Assembly (NCBI RefSeq): GCF_012927125.1
Contig: NZ_JABBFZ010000006.1
Span: 1-64,000 of the forward strand
Direction of reading: 5' to 3'
Source of the DNA: Paraburkholderia antibiotica
Lineage (GTDB): Bacteria > Pseudomonadota > Gammaproteobacteria > Burkholderiales > Burkholderiaceae
Length of the DNA: 64,000 nucleotides
The notes below the pieces were generated by a model. That model was given only the letters and a program-made list of their open reading frames with translations. It had not been told where the DNA came from and searched no databases. The first letter of the stretch is position 1. Every line of letters starts with the position of its first letter. Position numbers and translations under genes: made by a program. Below, piece by piece: positions 33,919 to 42,461 of this stretch.

Positions 33919-35283
33919 TCACGACGGCGTGCGCCAGTCGCCCGCGAGCGGCTTGCGCAGCCCCAGATGACTGCGCAGCGTGCTCTCGCCGTAGCCCTTG
34001 CGGAATACGCCGCGCTTCTGCAGTTCCGGCACCACCAGACGCACGATGTCCTCGTAGGTGCCCGGCACATAGGTCGCGGACAGCACGAAGCCGTCGCAGG
34101 CCTTGTCGAACCATTCGATCATCTGCTCGGCCACCTGGCTGCCGGTGCCGACGAAGCACGGACCGTCGCGCAGCGTGCCGCGCCCGGACGCCTCGACGAA
34201 GTCCTTGACCGACGGATTCTTCTTGCCGCTGACCTCGACCACCTTGTCGCGCAGGCTCTGCCACGACACCAGGGCCAGTTCCTCGTCGGTGAACGGCTGG
34301 TCGTACGGGCGGCCGGCGAAGTCGATGTTCAGCGTCTCGCCGATCATCGTGAGGCCGTCGATCGGGCGCGACAGCGACGCGATCAGATCGTGCTTCTCGC
34401 GCGCCTCGGCCTCGGTGTCGCCGACGATGATCTTCACTTCCGCGCAGATCTTCAGCGAATCCGGATGGCGCCCCGCCTGCACGACGCGCGACTTCAGTCC
34501 TTCGTATTGCTTGATGCCGTTGGCGAGCGTCGGATACTTGGCGAACACGACTTCGGCCCAGCGCGCGGCGAACGCGAGCCCGCGGCCGCTTTGACCGGCC
34601 TGCAGGATCACCGGATGACCCTGCGCGGAGCGCGGCACCGTCAGCGGGCCGCGCGAATTGAAGAAGCGTCCCTTGTGGTCGAGCCGCGTGACTTTCGACG
34701 GATCGGCAAAATAGTTTTCCTGCTTGTCGGCGACGATCGCGCCTTCGCGCCACGTGTCCCAATGGCCCATCACGATTTCCATGAATTCGTCCGCGCGGTC
34801 GTAGCGAACGTCGTGATCGAGATGCTCGGCGGCGCCGAAATTGGCGGCTTCCGAATCGTTCATCGACGTGACCACGTTCCACGCGACCCGGCCCTTCGTC
34901 ATCAGATCGAGCGTCGCGAAGAGACGCGCGACGTGATAGGGCTCGTAGTACGTCGTCGAATAGGTCGCGCCGAGGCCGAGGCGCGAGGTCACCATCGCCA
35001 TCGCCATTAGCACCGCGGTCGGTTCGAGCTTGATCGCGCGCACGCCGTAGCGCACCGTGTCGCGATAGCTGTTGCCGTAGATGTCGGGCATCGCGAGACG
35101 ATCGTCGAAGAACGCCATGTCGAAGCAGCCTTCTTCGAGCGTGCGGGCGATGCGCTGGTAATACTCGGGCGCCAGGTAGTCGGTCATGCTCGACGGGTGC
35201 CGCCACGAACCCGCGTAGTTGGTGCAGTTCTGCGCCTGCAGGAAAGCGACCAGTGCCATTTGTCGCGACTGAGCGGAAGTCAT
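33919..35283 (-). CDS. class C flavin monooxygenase, NtaA/SnaA/DszA family
   Basis: 454 residues of the bacterial luciferase-like TIM-barrel fold. MALVAFLQAQNCTNYAGSWR, the early FFDDRLAMPDIYG, TYYEPYHVARLFATLD, GRVAWNVVTSMNDSEAANFG and HPVILQAGQSGRGLAFAAR are typical of the NtaA/DszA group, which oxidises N-alkyl, sulfur or aromatic substrates with FMNH2 from a separate reductase. That reductase is encoded at 30807. ATG 35283 has GAGGA upstream. First gene of the minus-strand operon; substrate unknown. Confidence 0.88.
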   Translation of the reverse strand: MTSAQSRQMALVAFLQAQNCTNYAGSWRHPSSMTDYLAPEYYQRIARTLEEGCFDMAFFDDRLAMPDIYGNSYRDTVRYGVRAIKLEPTAVLMAMAMVTSRLGLGATYSTTYYEPYHVARLFATLDLMTKGRVAWNVVTSMNDSEAANFGAAEHLDHDVRYDRADEFMEIVMGHWDTWREGAIVADKQENYFADPSKVTRLDHKGRFFNSRGPLTVPRSAQGHPVILQAGQSGRGLAFAARWAEVVFAKYPTLANGIKQYEGLKSRVVQAGRHPDSLKICAEVKIIVGDTEAEAREKHDLIASLSRPIDGLTMIGETLNIDFAGRPYDQPFTDEELALVSWQSLRDKVVEVSGKKNPSVKDFVEASGRGTLRDGPCFVGTGSQVAEQMIEWFDKACDGFVLSATYVPGTYEDIVRLVVPELQKRGVFRKGYGESTLRSHLGLRKPLAGDWRTPS

Positions 35284-35642
35284 GATGTGAGTGTCCTCGA
35301 GAAGGATTGGGCAACGGAATGCACGGATGCAAAGGTATGCCCGGGAGGGGGGCGAGGACAATTTGCAGTGTCCGATAGATCTATAGGCATATCGAATGAA
35401 TCGAGCCCACCGGACGCTGCAACGATGCGGTTATGCTTGTCGCGAGGCCTGAACGGTGCCGCAGCGAGCACCGGGCGCGAATGAATCGTCCGCGTCTCGC
35501 GCAGCATTCATCCGCCTCGCGAATGAATCGGACGAGCCGCAACGAGCTCGCAACGAGCGAGCCGGATTGCGTTGCGAATACCGAATACCTCGTACCGATC
35601 CGCCCCTTGCCCCCTGGTTACTTCCTTCGGAGGAGACACGTC
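35284..35642. promoter_or_regulatory. divergent promoter region with palindromic site
   Basis: 359 bases separate the monooxygenase operon (minus) from the amidohydrolase gene (plus). AT-rich sequence near 35370-35395 contains the perfect palindrome ATAGATCTAT (35375-35384) followed by GGCATATCG, a shape compatible with a LysR-type site. GGAGGAGA immediately precedes the right-hand gene. No gene is seen inside. Confidence 0.45.
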
Positions 35643-36713
35643 GTGAACCCATCAACGCAGGCCGCCGTCCAGCACGAGCCGCCGCGCTTGCCGACCCGCC
35701 ATCCGAGCGCCGCATGGCTCGCCAGCGCCGTCGAACCGGTGCTGGAGCCGCAGCGCCGCATCATCGATCCGCACCATCACTTCTCGCATCATTGGGGCGG
35801 CTATGGGCTCGACGATCTGCTGCGCGACACCGGCGCCGGTCACCGGATCGAGAACACGGTCTACGTGCAGTGCGGATGGGAGTACCGCACGACGGGCGAC
35901 GAACGCCTGAAGCCGCTCGGCGAAACCGAGGCGGTCGTGCGGCTCGCCGAGGCGGCGCGCGCAAGAGGGGCGTCGACTGAGGTCGCGGCGGGGATCGTCG
36001 GCTACGCCGATCTGCTGCTCGGCGACGCGGTGGAAGACGTGCTGAGTGCGCAGATCGAAGCCGGTAATGGTCGCTTTCGCGGCGTGCGTGTTGCGGCTTC
36101 TCGCCACGAGTCGTTCCAGCATGGCGTGTTGCCGCGCCCGCCGCTCGGTCTCTATGCGGACCGCGCGTTTCTCGCGGGCATGCGGCGGCTCGCGAAGCTC
36201 GGCCTCTCGTTCGACGCGTGGGTCTATCACACGCAACTGGAAGACGTGCTGGCACTCGCGCGCGCGGTGCCCGAGACGACGATCGTGCTCGACCATATCG
36301 GCGGGCTGCTCGGCGTCGGTCCTTACGCGGGGCAGCAGCGGGCCGCGTTCGACGAATGGCTGCCGCTGCTCGCACCGCTCGCCGCGTGCCCGAACGTCGT
36401 GATGAAGATCGGCGGCTACGGCACCACGGTGTTTGGCTACGACTTCGTGAGCCAGCCGGCACCACCGTCGTCGGCGACGCTGGCCGACGCGTGGCGTGCC
36501 ACGGTCGAAGCGGTGATCGAAGCATTCGGTGCGAGCCGCTGCATGTTCGAGAGCAACTTCCCGGTGGATCGCACGTCGGCGAGCTACGCGACCGTCTGGA
36601 ATGCGTTCAAGCGCCTCGCGGCCCACGCGAGCGAAGCCGAAAAAGACGATCTGTTCTACCGCACCGCCGCACGCACCTACCGGATCGGCGACGCCGCGCG
36701 CGCACTGAATTGA
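35643..36713 (+). CDS. amidohydrolase-2 family metal-dependent hydrolase
   Basis: 356 residues from GTG 35643, which has GGAGGAGA at ideal spacing. RIIDPHHHFSHHWGGYGLDD carries the H-x-H metal motif, and later ETTIVLDHIGGLLG, NVVMKIGGYG and CMFESNFPVDR carry further His/Asp ligands of the family (lactonases, decarboxylases, pyrone hydrolases). It lies divergent from the LLM monooxygenase and upstream of MmgE/PrpD, so it could open a lactone or decarboxylate an intermediate. Substrate inferred only as organic acid or lactone. Confidence 0.82.
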   Translation: MNPSTQAAVQHEPPRLPTRHPSAAWLASAVEPVLEPQRRIIDPHHHFSHHWGGYGLDDLLRDTGAGHRIENTVYVQCGWEYRTTGDERLKPLGETEAVVRLAEAARARGASTEVAAGIVGYADLLLGDAVEDVLSAQIEAGNGRFRGVRVAASRHESFQHGVLPRPPLGLYADRAFLAGMRRLAKLGLSFDAWVYHTQLEDVLALARAVPETTIVLDHIGGLLGVGPYAGQQRAAFDEWLPLLAPLAACPNVVMKIGGYGTTVFGYDFVSQPAPPSSATLADAWRATVEAVIEAFGASRCMFESNFPVDRTSASYATVWNAFKRLAAHASEAEKDDLFYRTAARTYRIGDAARALN

Positions 36714-36779
36714 GTTGCCTGTCACGGCCCGGCGAGGTTCGCGCGGGCCGTCCCGCTTATGTCAGTATCGAGAGACCCC

Positions 36780-38183
36780 ATGCATAGCACGTCCGCTCTA
36801 CAGCCGCCCTCCTGCAATCTCGCCGAAGCGCTCGCGCAGTTCGCGCACGGCCTGCAATTCGAGGCCATTCCCGAAGCCGTCCGGCTCAAGTCGCTGCATC
36901 ACGTTGTCGATGCGATCGGGCTCGCCTTTGCTTCGCACCGTTTTCCGTTTGCCGGCCCCGGCCTCGATGGCATTCGCGCCGCCGCGGGCCCCGGCATCGC
37001 CACTGTGATCGGCGGCGATCTGCATCTGGCTCCTCGCGACGCGGCGCTCGCCAACGGGTATCTGATGCACGGACTGGATTTCGACGACACGCATCCGGCC
37101 AGCATCGTGCATCCGTCGGTTGCCTGTCTGCCGACCGCGCTCGCGCTCGCCGAAGCGACCGATGCCAGTTGGTCGGAGCTGCTCGCCGCGTATGTCGCCG
37201 GCATGGAGACGGCGATCCGGCTCGGCCGCGCGGTGAAGGGCGGCTTCCATCACGTGGGCTTTCACGCGACCGGCATCGTGTCGCATTTCAGCTCGGCCGT
37301 CGTGGCGGGCAAACTGCTGGGGTTGAGCGTCGACCAGCTCGTCAGCGCGCAAGGCATCGCGGCGAGCACCGCGTCGGGCGTGCAGGTCTTTCTCGAGAAC
37401 GGCGCGTGGACCAAGCGCATGCATCCGGGCTGGGGCGCGCTGGCCGGCATCACGGCCGCGCACATGGCGAAGGCGGGCTTCGCGGGACCGCGGCGACCGT
37501 ACGAGGGCCGCTTCGGGCTGCTCGACACGCATCTGCAGGCGCTCGCGAGCGAGGTCGATGCCAATTCGGTGGCAGAGCAACTCGGCACGCACTGGACCCT
37601 GCTCGATACGTCGATCAAGCCGTATCCTGTGTGCCATTTCATTCACGGATGCGCGGAGGCCGCGCTGCAACTGCGACGCGAACTCGGTGCGACGGCAGCC
37701 ATCTCGCGCATCGTCTGCGAGTTGCCGCAGGCCACGCTGCCGATCGTCGCCGAGCCGGCGAGCGCGAAGATCGTGCCGAAGAGCGATTACGAAGCCAAGT
37801 TCAGTGCCCAGTTCGTGGTGGCCGCGTGTCTCGCGCGCGGGCATTTCACGCTCGCCGAACTCAGCGACGAGAGTCTGCGCGATCCGGACATCCTCGCGCT
37901 CGCCGCGAAAACCGAGTGCGTGACGGAGCAGGACTCCAGTTTTCCGAAGTACTTTTCGGGCGCGGTGTCGCTGACGCTTGCCGACGGCCGCGTGCTGCGC
38001 GCGCATGTACCGATGAATCTCGGCAGCGGCGAGCGCGCGTTGTCGCTTGAGGACATCGTCGGCAAATTCCGCGGCAATGCGAGCCTGCACATCTCGGCGG
38101 CGCGCGTCGACGAGGTGCTCGACGTGCTGCTGCGCGCGACGCCCGATACGCCGGTGCGTGCGATGACGCGCGCGCTTGGCTAG
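36780..38183 (+). CDS. MmgE/PrpD family protein
   Basis: 467 residues, the 2-methylcitrate dehydratase/itaconate decarboxylase fold. HHVVDAIGLAFASHRFPF, ANGYLMHGLDFDDTHPASIV (family active-site region), FHATGIVSHFSSAVVAGKLL, GAWTKRMHPGWGALAG and KPYPVCHFIHG are seen. Members dehydrate or decarboxylate tricarboxylic or related acids. It follows the amidohydrolase by 66 bases and ends at a good terminator. ATG 36780 is chosen; ATG 36759 is possible. Confidence 0.86.
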   Translation: MHSTSALQPPSCNLAEALAQFAHGLQFEAIPEAVRLKSLHHVVDAIGLAFASHRFPFAGPGLDGIRAAAGPGIATVIGGDLHLAPRDAALANGYLMHGLDFDDTHPASIVHPSVACLPTALALAEATDASWSELLAAYVAGMETAIRLGRAVKGGFHHVGFHATGIVSHFSSAVVAGKLLGLSVDQLVSAQGIAASTASGVQVFLENGAWTKRMHPGWGALAGITAAHMAKAGFAGPRRPYEGRFGLLDTHLQALASEVDANSVAEQLGTHWTLLDTSIKPYPVCHFIHGCAEAALQLRRELGATAAISRIVCELPQATLPIVAEPASAKIVPKSDYEAKFSAQFVVAACLARGHFTLAELSDESLRDPDILALAAKTECVTEQDSSFPKYFSGAVSLTLADGRVLRAHVPMNLGSGERALSLEDIVGKFRGNASLHISAARVDEVLDVLLRATPDTPVRAMTRALG

Positions 38184-38251
38184 TCTCCGGCGCGGGGTGC
38201 GGCGTCCGTCCGCGTTCCGTTCGAGCAATGGAGCAGGAAACCCGAAGACCC

Positions 38252-38276
38252 GGCCCGGCTGGTTGCCGGGCCTTTT
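38252..38276 (+). terminator. Rho-independent terminator after MmgE/PrpD gene
   Basis: Stem GGCCCGG / CCGGGCC with loop CTGGTTG, followed by TTTT. Confidence 0.8.
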
Positions 38277-38360
38277 GCGTTTGGCTTCGCGCGAGCGCTT
38301 CGTCGCGCGCGGCATGCGCTATAGAATCTGCCGTTATCACGCGTTCACAGGCAATCCGTC

Positions 38361-39263
38361 ATGGACATGAGGCATCTGCGCTCCTTCGTTGCGGTCGCGG
38401 AGGAATTGAGTTTCAGCCGTGCCGCCGAGCGGCTGCATATTTCGCAGCCGCCGCTTTCGCAGCACATCAAGGCGTTGGAGACGGAGATGGGCGTGCAGCT
38501 ATTCGCGCGCACCAAACGCGACGTCAGGCTGACCGATGCCGGCGTGGTGTTTCTTCGCGAGAGCCGGCTGCTGCTCGATCAATTGCGCGCCGCCGTCAAC
38601 GCGACCGTGCGCACCGCGAATAGCGATGCCGGCACGCTGCGCGTCGGCGTGGCGACGGCCGCGCTCTTCAGCGTGATGCCGACCTTTCTCACGCTGATGC
38701 ACGAGGCGTTTCCGCACGTGGAGATTTCGGTCAACGACATGCAATCGCAGGACCAGGTCGTCGCCGTCGCGCAGGGCACGCTCGACCTCGGCATCGTCCA
38801 CGTGAGGCCGGACCGCATGAAGCTGAACCATGTGCCGATCTTCAGCGAGGCGCTCGTCGCCGCCGTGCCGGAGCGTCACTGGCTCGCCAGCAAGCCGGAT
38901 TTCAAACTGGTCGACATCGCGAATGAGGCGATGGTCGGACTGTCGCGCGAGCATGGGCCCGCCGTTTTCGACGCGATCGTCGCGTGCTGCCACGAGGCCG
39001 GCTTCAGTCCGGAATTCCGGCACACCGCCCGCAATCCGCTGACGATCTTCCAGATGGTGCGACTCGGTTTCGGCGTGTCGCTAGTGCCGCGTGCCTATGC
39101 GCACAGCGCTTTTCCGGGCGTACGCTTTCGCGAACTGCCGGCGACGGCCGGCAGCGTGCGCATGGAGTCGATCTGGTGCGAACGTCATGCGTCGGGGCTC
39201 ACGCGCAAGATTGTGGCGTCGATCCTGCCGCGGCTCGCGGGCGGTCTTGCGAGCGACGTCTAG
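38361..39263 (+). CDS. LysR-type regulator
   Basis: 300 residues. The helix-turn-helix reads LSFSRAAERLHISQPPLSQHI, as in the BenM/CatM/CbnR branch of aromatic-catabolism regulators. The effector domain starts GTLRVGVATAALFSVMPTFL and ends with RLGFGVSLVPRAYAHSA. It sits between the PrpD gene and the convergent dehydrogenase genes, so it is a likely regulator of the cluster together with the LysR at 29496. Confidence 0.88.
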   Translation: MDMRHLRSFVAVAEELSFSRAAERLHISQPPLSQHIKALETEMGVQLFARTKRDVRLTDAGVVFLRESRLLLDQLRAAVNATVRTANSDAGTLRVGVATAALFSVMPTFLTLMHEAFPHVEISVNDMQSQDQVVAVAQGTLDLGIVHVRPDRMKLNHVPIFSEALVAAVPERHWLASKPDFKLVDIANEAMVGLSREHGPAVFDAIVACCHEAGFSPEFRHTARNPLTIFQMVRLGFGVSLVPRAYAHSAFPGVRFRELPATAGSVRMESIWCERHASGLTRKIVASILPRLAGGLASDV

Positions 39264-39273
39264 CGCGCTCGCG

Positions 39274-40176
39274 TCAGGCCGCGGATTGCGCGTTCGCGCC
39301 GGCCCGGCCGTCGACGATCTGCACGATCGCGGGATGATAGTTCTGGCCAAAGCCGGCATCGCGTGCCTTGCACATCACGTCGTAGGTGTACTGCGCAATG
39401 CGCGGGCTGAAATCGCCTTGCTTCGCGAGCGTCAATGCGAGGCCCGCATCCTTGATCGCGTAGACCAGCGGAAAGACTTTCTCGGGGAACGTGTCGAGCG
39501 CCATCGACTTCATGCCGTGATTGCGCAGCACGAAGCTGTCGGCCGAACCCTTGGACAGCATGTCGAACAGCACGTCGCCCTTGAGCCCCGCGCGGCGCCC
39601 GATCGTGATGATTTCCGACAGCGCGTTCACCGTCATGAAGACCATCATGTTGTTGAGGATCTTCACCATCTGACCCGCGCCGACGTCGCCGCAATGCAGG
39701 ATGTCGCTGCCCATGCATGCGAGCAGCGGGCGAATCGACTCGAACAGTGCTTCGCTGCCGCCCACCGCGATCAGCAGCGTGCCCTTGACGGCCGCCTCGG
39801 CGGTGCGCGCCACCGGCGCGTCGACATAGGCGATACCGTCTTGCGCCAGCGATTCGGCAAGCGCCCGCGTACGCGCGACGTCGCTCGTGCTCATGTCGAC
39901 GATCACACGCAGCCGGTCGCCCGCGCCGCGCAACTGCGCGCAGACCGTCTCGACCTGATCGATCGACGGCAACGACAGAAACACCACGTCGACGTTGCGC
40001 GCCACCTCGGCGATGCTGTCCTGCGCGATGGCACCGGCTTGCGTGAGCCGCTGCAAGGCTTCAGCGGAGGTGTCGAATACGTGGACGGGCAACGCGGATT
40101 TGCGCACGAGATTCGTGCACATCGGACCGCCCATCACGCCGAGACCGATAAAGCCGATTTGCTGATACTGATTCAT
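39274..40176 (-). CDS. 3-hydroxyisobutyrate dehydrogenase-like NAD(P) oxidoreductase
   Basis: 300 residues of the beta-hydroxyacid dehydrogenase family. The nucleotide-binding GFIGLGVMGGPMCTNLVR is N-terminal; the substrate motif is DAPVARTAEAAVKGTLLIAVGG (less canonical than DAPVSGG), and the catalytic lysine lies in GAGQMVKILNNMM. It would oxidise a 3-hydroxy acid to the semialdehyde or work in reverse. It is 79 bases downstream of an aldehyde dehydrogenase in one operon, both with AGGAGACG before the start, which suggests hydroxy acid to semialdehyde to acid. Confidence 0.85.
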   Translation of the reverse strand: MNQYQQIGFIGLGVMGGPMCTNLVRKSALPVHVFDTSAEALQRLTQAGAIAQDSIAEVARNVDVVFLSLPSIDQVETVCAQLRGAGDRLRVIVDMSTSDVARTRALAESLAQDGIAYVDAPVARTAEAAVKGTLLIAVGGSEALFESIRPLLACMGSDILHCGDVGAGQMVKILNNMMVFMTVNALSEIITIGRRAGLKGDVLFDMLSKGSADSFVLRNHGMKSMALDTFPEKVFPLVYAIKDAGLALTLAKQGDFSPRIAQYTYDVMCKARDAGFGQNYHPAIVQIVDGRAGANAQSAA

Positions 40177-40255
40177 GGCGTCTCCTGAATTTTTGTGTCG
40201 TGGATTGACTGCTGAAAGGGCGAGCGCGAGGCGCCGCCCGTCTGTCTAAGTGAAC

Positions 40256-41734
40256 TTAGGTACGGATCGCGAACGGGTCGCGTACGCCCTCGGAGTAATC
40301 GATCATCACGTTGCGGGTCGTCATGTATTCGTGCAGACCGGCTTCGCCGCGTTCGCGGCCGATGCCCGATTCCTTGAAGCCGCCGAACGGCGCCTGCGCG
40401 GCGAGCGCCCGATACGTATTGACCCAGATGCTGCCGGCGCGGATTTCCCTGGACACCCGCATCACGCGTGAGATGTCGCGCGACCAGATGCCGGCGGCGA
40501 GGCCGTAGCGGGTGTCGTTGGCGATCGCGATGGCTTCCGCTTCGGTATCGAACGGGATGATCGCGAGCACCGGGCCGAAGATTTCTTCCTGGGCCAGTTC
40601 GCTGCGATTGTCGACGTCGGCGAAAATCGTCGGCTCGATGAAGTAGCCGTGTTCGAGGCCGGGACCGCTCGCGCGACGGCCGCCCGTCACGAGTCTGCCG
40701 CCGGCGTCCTTCGCGGCGTCGATGGCGGCGAGGATGCGCCGGTACTGCAGTTCGTTGGCGACCGCGCCCATCTCGGTGGCGGGGGCGAGCGGATCGCCCA
40801 TGCGGATCGTGGCGGCGCGCGCCGCGAGCCGCTCGACTACCTGCTGATACACGCCGCGCTGCACGAGCAGGCGCGAGCCGGCCACGCAGGTCTGTCCCGT
40901 GGCGCCGAAAATGCCGGCCAGCGCGCCGACCACTGCCTTGTCGAGATCCGCGTCGTCGAAGATGATGTTGGGCGACTTGCCGCCCAGCTCCAGCTTCACG
41001 GGCACCAGACGCCGTCCGGCCGCCGCGGCGATATGGCGGCCCACGTTCGGGCTGCCTGTAAAGCTCACCAGCGCTACGCCCGGGTCGTCCACCAGCGCGC
41101 GGCCGGTTTCCGCGCCGCCCGTGACGACGTTGAACACGCCGGGCGGAAAGCCCGCTTCCTCGACCAGTGCCGCGAATTCGAGCGTCGACGCCGACGCATG
41201 CTCGGACGGTTTGACGACCACGCAATTGCCCGCCGCGAGCGCGGGGGCGAGCTTGTTCGCGAGCAGCGCGAGCGGCGAATTCCACGCGGTAATCAGGCCG
41301 ACCACGCCGTACGGTTCGAGCGACAGGTAATCGAGCGTGTTCGGCTGATCGAGCGGCAGTTGCTGGCCGAACAGCTTGTCGGCATAGCCGGCGAAATAAC
41401 GTAGTTGCCGGCCGACCCACAACATCTGCGGACGCGTCTCGCGGACGATCTTGCCGTTGTCCGTGCTCTCGATCGCGGACATGCGCTCGGCGTTGGCTTC
41501 GATCAGCGCGGCGAGCTTCTGCATCAGACCGGCGCGCAGCACGCCGGGGGTGTGGCGCCAGTTTTGCTGGAACGCGCGATTCGCTTCGGCGACCGCGCGC
41601 GCGACGTCGGCCGCGCTGGCATCGGGGATTTCGGCCCACACGGCGCCGGTATAGGGATTGGTGCTCGGTAGCGTTCGATTGCCGGTCGCGTCCTCGCGCC
41701 GTCCGCCGATATAGAGCTGGTATCGCTTGACCAC
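40256..41734 (-). CDS. NAD(P)-dependent aldehyde dehydrogenase
   Basis: 492 residues, the standard ALDH length. Visible are PWNSP-like YGVVGLITAWNSPLALLANK, NAD-site VVKPSEHASASTLEF and SFTGSPNVGRHIAAAAG, the general base Glu in KLELGGKSPN, the nucleophile in GATGQTCVAGSRL, and the late EEIFGPVLAIIPFD. GTG at 41734 has AGGAGAC upstream. It heads the minus-strand operon with the hydroxyacid dehydrogenase and should oxidise the aldehyde formed in the neighbouring pathway. Substrate unknown. Confidence 0.93.
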   Translation of the reverse strand: MVKRYQLYIGGRREDATGNRTLPSTNPYTGAVWAEIPDASAADVARAVAEANRAFQQNWRHTPGVLRAGLMQKLAALIEANAERMSAIESTDNGKIVRETRPQMLWVGRQLRYFAGYADKLFGQQLPLDQPNTLDYLSLEPYGVVGLITAWNSPLALLANKLAPALAAGNCVVVKPSEHASASTLEFAALVEEAGFPPGVFNVVTGGAETGRALVDDPGVALVSFTGSPNVGRHIAAAAGRRLVPVKLELGGKSPNIIFDDADLDKAVVGALAGIFGATGQTCVAGSRLLVQRGVYQQVVERLAARAATIRMGDPLAPATEMGAVANELQYRRILAAIDAAKDAGGRLVTGGRRASGPGLEHGYFIEPTIFADVDNRSELAQEEIFGPVLAIIPFDTEAEAIAIANDTRYGLAAGIWSRDISRVMRVSREIRAGSIWVNTYRALAAQAPFGGFKESGIGRERGEAGLHEYMTTRNVMIDYSEGVRDPFAIRT

Positions 41735-42043
41735 GTCGTCTCCTGTTTTTCGTATCGATGAGCGTGCATCGGCGGCGAGGCGCGCGACGCAACGACAGGC
41801 GTCATCTTCGGATCAGGGAGAGCAGGCGTCCAATATCGATTTCGAAGTTCTGTTATTTCGATTCGTGTCGACGGTGTGCGGCTTGCGAGACGGAGATAGG
41901 TCGCCTATGCTGCCGTGAGCGCTGTCGGTAGATTGCCCGTTGATATAGCCGCTAAAACGCGGCAATCCACACAACGCCCTCGATGTACGAAGCGGCGGTG
42001 TTCCGGCCGCTTCGTATCAACGCTATCTGGATGGAGGCGTTCC
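41735..42043. other. intergenic promoter region
   Basis: 309 bases between divergent genes. An AT-rich stretch around 41830-41870 (ATATCGATTTCGAAG) probably includes the leftward aldehyde dehydrogenase promoter. GGAGG lies before the right-hand gene. No gene seen. Confidence 0.4.
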
Positions 42044-42427
42044 ATGCAGCAAGGCAGCCTACGTGAAGAGCTGGACGTACACTGGCGGGCGTCGGCCGCC
42101 GGCGATCTCGACGCGGAACATGCTATCTACGCCGACGACGCCATCTGCGATTATCCCCAATCAGGTGAACGAATCGTCGGCCGGGCCAATCTTCAGGCGC
42201 TGCGCGGTCATCATCCCGGCAAGCCGTCGAATTTCGCCGTCAGGCGAATTCAGGGGAACGGCGATCTCTGGATAACCGAGTACACCATCGCCTATCAGGA
42301 CCGGATCGCCTACACGATCAGCATCATGGAGTTCCGCGCGGGCAAGGTCGTCCACGAGACGCAGTACTTCTCGGATCCGTTCGAGGCACCGGCCTGGCGC
42401 AGTCAATGGGTTCAGCGGATCGAATGA
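42044..42427 (+). CDS. NTF2-like/SnoaL fold small protein
   Basis: 127 residues from ATG 42044, behind GGATGGAGGC. The pattern is that of the SnoaL/NTF2-like superfamily: an N-terminal helix (ELDVHWRASAAGDLDAEHAI), YADDAICDYPQSGERIVGRA, then strands NGDLWITEYTIAY and MEFRAGKVVHETQYFSDPFEAP. Such proteins are small isomerases, hydrolases or binding proteins of unknown ligand. It stands alone between the aldehyde dehydrogenase and siderophore loci, convergent with the latter. Confidence 0.75.
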   Translation: MQQGSLREELDVHWRASAAGDLDAEHAIYADDAICDYPQSGERIVGRANLQALRGHHPGKPSNFAVRRIQGNGDLWITEYTIAYQDRIAYTISIMEFRAGKVVHETQYFSDPFEAPAWRSQWVQRIE

Positions 42428-42461
42428 GCTTGAGCGATGCGCCGAGCTTGCGCGCCGGCTC

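Noticed and set aside
32516..35332. 938-codon minus-strand frame, as if the AtuA-like protein were fused to an upstream domain
   Set aside because: The part beyond 33880 is an out-of-frame reading of the LLM monooxygenase gene; AGGAGA before ATG 33880 fixes the start.
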